A stretch of 64,000 bases of DNA from Mnemiopsis leidyi (lineage: Eukaryota > Ctenophora > Tentaculata > Lobata > Bolinopsidae), in NCBI GenBank assembly GCA_000226015.1, contig JH154399.1:67608-131607 (forward strand), written 5' to 3'. A model generated the notes under the pieces. The model was not told the origin of the DNA. It ran no database searches and saw nothing but the letters and a program-made list of their open reading frames with translations. This document shows positions 58,849 through 64,000 of this stretch, piece by piece (the stretch's first letter is position 1; each line of letters opens with the position of its first letter). The position numbers and the translations under genes are program-made.

Positions 58849-61800
58849 TCTCATAAGTATATGCCTAAACACCCTCGTTAAACTTACAGTATCGTATAGC
58901 CAAATTATCTATCAAACAGCAACTACAAGAAGATACTTGGCGCCTTGTTTCCCCATGAGCCAGTCAAGTTCACGCTTTTATATAAACAATTATAGATCAC
59001 AGAAGAGAAAACAAAACTAGAGATGCAGCTTGGTGAATTTAGAGTTTCTGAACTTACAGTATAGCGAACTTAGAGTGTCTAAACTTTGATCTGTGAAACA
59101 TCCTTAGAGGGATCGAAGCTGTAGAGTAATCTAGCCATATTTGATGGATCTGCTCTCCCAGGTTTTAATTATCTTTGAACATTCCACTAGTCACTTGTTT
59201 CAGTTTTTTTTGTTCGAGATACACTTAATACACGAACTTACTAAGCCAGTTGATTAGCTAACCAAATATTCCCATAAACATGAGCGAAATACTGACCCCC
59301 AAAACATGCGCTAGTCCCCGTAACCTGACACGACTAAAACCCGCGAACTTTCCCGCTCTCCCTTGTAAGAGTAAGTCGCACTGTCAGCACTGTTCCGACT
59401 TTAGTTACTAGCGAGGGTTTGTAATCTTCATCTTCTCCTTCACTCTCGCTATCTTCACCCCGGCCACAGCAGCTGTATGCAGGAGGTAAACTTATTAGAG
59501 GGAATATGTAAACACAGTTTCTTTTGTCTTTTCGAGGTCACTTTTAACGTTATTTTTACTTCTCTCTGATATAAAGTGAGAGATAGAGATTAATTTGTTG
59601 CATAGACGTTAAAAACATTAATAGATAAGTTCAATGGTATAGTGTTTAGATAAGTTCAATGATATATAAGTCTTACTTTCTTTTGCTCACCATTATGGTT
59701 GTTATCGACGTTTTATCGACGAAAACGTGCCCTCTTATAAGTTGAGTTTAGAGATATCTGATCCACAACATACAGCTTAACCATGAATGAAGACCACTTG
59801 GCACTTAGAGGAGGAATTGATTCCTTGCTGTCTCAAAATTGCAGAATGATTATAATTGTTAACACTTCTCAACTAAAATATTAAAATCAAATTTGAGTAT
59901 CTCTTATTCCCAGGCGTCAAGTTACATTTACAATTTACACGTTATGCTGTTTGAGAACTTATCGTTCGTCTGTAAGTAATAATGCTCTATATAATCAAGG
60001 TTTAGCGAGGACTTAAACAGAGCCATTTTGTGATTCCTGACAAAGCTCTATTGTTTTCAGGCCATCGCCCAAGGTTGATCATGTGCTTTTGAAGCAAATT
60101 TGTTTGGTTATGCTCATCAATTTTTCTAAAATTAGGATGACTTGAATATGCGCCGCTTACCAGTTCGTAGCTTCTCCAATGTATAAAAGTCGCATGCATG
60201 CTGAATTCACATCTTATTGTTTAAAAATTGGCTAGTATTTATTAAAAAAGATTTTGATAGGTTGAAAATCGTTTTCTCGAAAAGCTTTAGACAAGATCAG
60301 AATTTTTCGGGGGATTCTGCCAACTTTAAAAAAAGGGGCTGAAAATGAGTCTGGCTTGGTAACCATGACAACGCAGAACGCTATGGACACCAGGACTATC
60401 AATTCGGATTCCCTAATCAAAAGTAGAATGATCGTGTCACTCTCGAATGGGCCAAACAAACTGATATGACTTCATAACCTGTGAGACAGTTACTAGACCC
60501 TCCGTGAACTTGAATATGCAGAACTTGAACTTATTATACTTCAGCATGAAGAGCTGAAGAAGAACTTGGACTTATTATGCTTCAATAAGAGGAACATGAA
60601 CTTATCATACTTTAGTATTTAGTCTTTCTACTCAAAGCCATGTCCCTCTATAAATAACAACTACTTATATCAGACTTCATTATACTGGCCTGCATGCTGA
60701 TGCATGATAAATTGTGTGCTGCTCACGTAGATTGAAGAATCAGTTTAATCAGATGTTGGGACACTGCGATGTTTTCGTGTATACATGATCTGCTCTGATC
60801 CTCTTTTCATTCTGTTTCATGCCTACATAGAACGTCTTATTTTGAATCATCGATGAATCAATAATGAATCCCATATGAATCATCGATGGATCATCGATGA
60901 ATTAATAATGAATCATCGATACACGTAACCGTTTAAAGGTTTAACACTACAGGTGGCCCACATTACAGTTGCCTGTGTCATATGATCGTGATACTGTGAT
61001 AGCCTTATATGCACAAAGTTGAGTCCCTCCACCTGTACCCCGTTCCCCGACTCCTAGTCAAAATCTCGATACACTGATCTCCACCCTGCATCCTACCCCA
61101 CAACGTCAGCTCCTGCCCGCAAGATATTACAGGGTAATATCCTCGACAGGGCCTCCACAGACTGAGCTAGATTGCTTGCTACTTTACACACTCTATCTTT
61201 GTTACATCTCAGCATTATACTCCATCTAGCGGGTACCTGGTATCGAGGTGACCAGCTCAATTTCCCAAATTGTTATCGGCCCATCTTTGGTATTTAGTGA
61301 TTTGTCGGTGTTAAGTGTGCCAATATACACGTCTCGACGGTTCCCAGTCAGACAGCGATTGATGGGTTTCAGTTAGATCCCGTCTAGTTCACAGAAGGTT
61401 CCTTAACTAGGTTCCCTAACTATTTCGTTTCATGGTTTATCTACGTTTTTTTGCTGTCGACAGTGGATGTCAGAAATATGCTTTGCAGTGATTTGAACGG
61501 CAGGAAAATTTGTTGAGCTTTGAAGCATCAAAAAAGCTCCATATTTTGCTGCCAACTTTAGTAGAAGATAACATATATCCTCGTAGACCTGTTTAGTACA
61601 AATTATATTTTTGTAAAACGACCGATTACCAAAAGTATTCAGACTCTCGATAATGAGCGACGATTCTGATAATGAGAGGTGATATATCATGTTTCTAAAT
61701 CCATGTCCTATAGAAGAGTGTGTTGTGTTGACAATACCTTCTAATTCTATCCAACTAGCAAAATTAACTGATTTGTTAAATTTATAGTTGTACCATTCCC

Positions 61801-63872
61801 ATGTCGTAACGTGCGACAATAAAAATACAAAAACTTTGCGACGCTTTTTAAGAAGCAAATAGAGTTGAAGTACCATTACAATTGGTAATGGTTAAATTGA
61901 AAACAATAGACACTAGATTTAAAAGTTGCACTCGCGTAATTGCCTTGACAGTTGACTTTGGTAGATCACGCATTATCACGTACATAGTTGTGGGATAGAT
62001 CGATTAATGGCTTTGTTGGAAGCCAAAAGCTAGTTGATTAAGTGACTTGGCAGTCTTCTGGTTTGCAGTTATGCTAACGTCGAATCCCTACTACGTTTTA
62101 CAATGCTGTGCTTTTGGGGAATTTCACGATCAGCGGCATACTTTTTGTGGTGTGTTTATCACGACATGAATTTCTCAGGCTTTTAACTTAATTTAAATTG
62201 TTTCTATTTTAACAACTCGAAGACAAACTTTTAACACTTTTCTTCGCCTCAAATTTAGAGTCACATCAAGACTAACCACACGTTATTACTAAAAATGAGC
62301 GATATCAATAGGTTTAAGTCTAAGTTTGACACTATACTAATATGTAACACTAAAGCACTAAACACCTTACTCATTCCAACAAGTCATTTTAGCGCAAAAA
62401 TCTTAGTTACCAACACTAAAACAGTGAGTATTCAAAAAGCATATAAAAATCTTATTAATTAACTTTGCTCGATACGTACATATATGTAAGAGAATAGAGC
62501 ATATAGTGGACTGTGGACTTGAACATTTTTCATATTAGCTGGCCTATGTTGTGATTTGTTAATAAATATCGTCGCTTTGTGATGTAAGATTAGAAAACAA
62601 ATAAAGGAGCTTGGAAAGTGGGCTTGGCTCAGCTTGTTCTCAAAGCATCTGGAGCTTAATTAGTAATCACTATAAACAGCAAGTCATGTCACGACTTTAA
62701 TTTCCAAAATAATTCAATTTACTTTATCATTACATTCCTGAAAACAAAATGTAATTCCAGCAGTTCTGTTGCCGGCTGAAGTTTTAACTATTACGAAAGT
62801 GGGAACGTAGGATAGGAAGTAGGAGTTGGGACTACTGACTAGTGACTAGGACGTAACTTTCGTGTTTACACTTCATGTTATTATTTTATGAATTATGATG
62901 AACAATAACTTGCGCGCGCGAAATTGTAGAATTTTGCACGCTTCATTTCCTGCGCGTTAATTTTCTTGAACCTTTAATTTCAGTCTTTTTGACCCCCTGC
63001 GTCCGATATGTCCGTTTTAACTTTCATGATTTATTGTGAAATGCTAGTCGTAGCCTAAGTTATAATTCATGACTTATGCTTAAGATTATAATACCATAGT
63101 TAGTGTTCTTAGTGATTACTTGTAGACTCGAAAATTCTGCATATTTTTGTTAATCACTTTGTGTCGTTACTCGTAAAACATAATTGATAATATTATCTCA
63201 TGACTCATTTTTGTCAAATTTATTATATAAGTGTTAAGACAACTAAGATAACCAATTCGAAATAAAGGAATATCATATTAAACTGGGAAGTTATCTTTCT
63301 TAACATTCTATTTTAGTACTTGTTTTGACCTCATTCAGTTTCACTTTTCCTCGGTTTATTGATTTTTAATCAACGTTTAGTTCTTTAAGCTGAACTTGAC
63401 ATTTGACAGTCGAAAATTCAAAACGGTTAGAAATCGAAAACCAGGCACCTATAAAATAACCGTCAAATTAAGCCCTGAAAAGAACCCGTCAACACTAACA
63501 ACTATAAGAGGTATATGCCATATTGCCATAGATTTTTTATACTTCTAGTGCTTAGTGCTGGTCTACACTCTACGTAACTACTTATTACCAATGAATTTGT
63601 ACAGCGCTAGCCAAGGAAACTCATGTTAATCAAAATAGTAAGGACTCTGGGCGGGCAAGATTCTCCTGCCAAGAAACCAAGATTCTCCTACAAAGATACC
63701 GATTTGCATTTTGTGATGTCTTTTGTTTTTCTGAAACCTGATAGATTGGATACAGCTGTTTTTTGTACGCTGATACACGTAACTCTAGTTATGATATTCT
63801 ATGATGATATTATATATATTGCTACTCACTCTTCAACTGACGACTCAACGTGAAATTTGTATTTCAGGGAAC
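58849..63872. other. 5-kb intergenic stretch, no confident gene
   Basis: Contains an acidic open frame on the minus strand (59473-59353, with GEDSESEGEDEDYKPS, preceded by ATACAG) that could be a terminal exon, and a 148-codon minus-strand frame at 61430-61876 with no family features. Near 61085-61265 a GC-richer minus frame contains CKVASNLAQSVEALSRILPC. None could be tied to neighbouring exons. An ATCGATGAATC-type repeat lies at 60850-60922. ATTTCAG five bases before 63873 looks like a 5'UTR acceptor of the next gene. Confidence 0.4.
60850..60922. repeat. ATCGATGAATCAATAATGA short repeat
   Basis: GAATCATCGATGAAT and GAATCATCGATGGAT units recur four times with AATAATGAATC spacers. Each contains the palindrome ATCGAT. 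Confidence 0.85.
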
Positions 63873-64000
63873 ATGTTTATTCTGGAGTTCCTAGCGGACT
63901 TCCTGAAATTCCTGTGGCTTTACATGGTTACTTTCTTCTGGGAGCTGGTGTACCTCGTCTTGAGGAACAGACCGCGGAAGGATATAAAGAATTGTCAAAT
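63873..64000 (+). CDS. SDR16C-like dehydrogenase paralogue, 5' part only (cut by window end)
   Basis: ATG five bases after an ATTTCAG acceptor opens a frame of 42 codons that reaches the window edge. It reads MFILEFLADFLKFLWLYMVT then FFWELVYLVLRNRPRKDIKN, aligning without gaps to the membrane anchor of the dehydrogenase at 54542 (LAEILSFLWLYVVTIFWE then LRNRPKKDIKG). The Rossmann motif should lie just beyond the window. Same orientation, 8.4 kb downstream, so the pair looks like a tandem duplication. The acceptor close to the ATG is shared, which supports a common 5'UTR intron. Confidence 0.85.
   Translation, partial: MFILEFLADFLKFLWLYMVTFFWELVYLVLRNRPRKDIKNCQ

Noticed and set aside
61430-61876. 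148-codon minus-strand frame as a gene
   Set aside because: AT-rich, no domain, no splice partners. A frame of this length is plausible by chance in 64 kb on two strands.
1-64000. CRISPR arrays, bacterial operons, or virus-derived fossils
   Set aside because: Tandem arrays have no regular repeat-spacer structure, genes are spliced and animal-like, and no reverse transcriptase, capsid, envelope or LTR pair was recognised.

Overview
This is animal (metazoan) nuclear DNA. The support is multi-exon genes with GT-AG introns, three degenerin/ENaC-type (DEG/ENaC) channel genes, two class-A-type seven-helix receptors, a GPI-anchored Ly6/uPAR-like protein and membrane-anchored SDR16C-like dehydrogenases. 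The base composition is AT-rich and the intergenic space is full of minisatellites and small transposons. The receptors and channels are divergent, which suits an early-branching or fast-evolving invertebrate; a ctenophore is possible, but the sequence alone does not prove a phylum.

Layout. 1-2.4 kb: a GTCCCATTA-type repeat field, then a minus-strand gene for a membrane-anchored protein with an LRAT/NlpC-like NCxHF motif, apparently carrying a one-base frameshift. 2.8-3 kb: a 10-bp satellite. 6.6-8.6 kb: a four-exon Ly6/uPAR-like GPI-anchored protein on the minus strand, with a MITE-like element in its last intron and a 50-bp repeat array directly upstream of its start codon. 9-15 kb: no convincing gene. 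15.1-20.5, 27.6-33.8 and 39.8-48.2 kb: three tandem plus-strand DEG/ENaC genes (A, B, C), reconstructed exon by exon with consistent splice phases. An intronless GPCR gene lies on the opposite strand inside a 3.6 kb intron of gene C. A small Harbinger-like DNA transposon (with an assembly gap) sits in an intron of gene B, and a CACGTG minisatellite fills the last intron of B. 51.7-52.7 kb: a second intronless GPCR. 54.5-55.5 kb: an SDR16C-like dehydrogenase with one frameshift; the start of a close paralogue is cut by the window end at 63.9 kb. Between them lie a candidate membrane-protein exon and a tRNA-derived SINE-like element.

The genes do not form one pathway. The clearest organisation is local duplication: three DEG/ENaC genes and two SDR genes, each in the same orientation. 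Three otherwise convincing reading frames each carry a single-base shift at a short homopolymer, which suggests consensus errors in the assembly or recent decay. I recognised no retrovirus-like, Polinton-like or other virus-derived fossil in the window.
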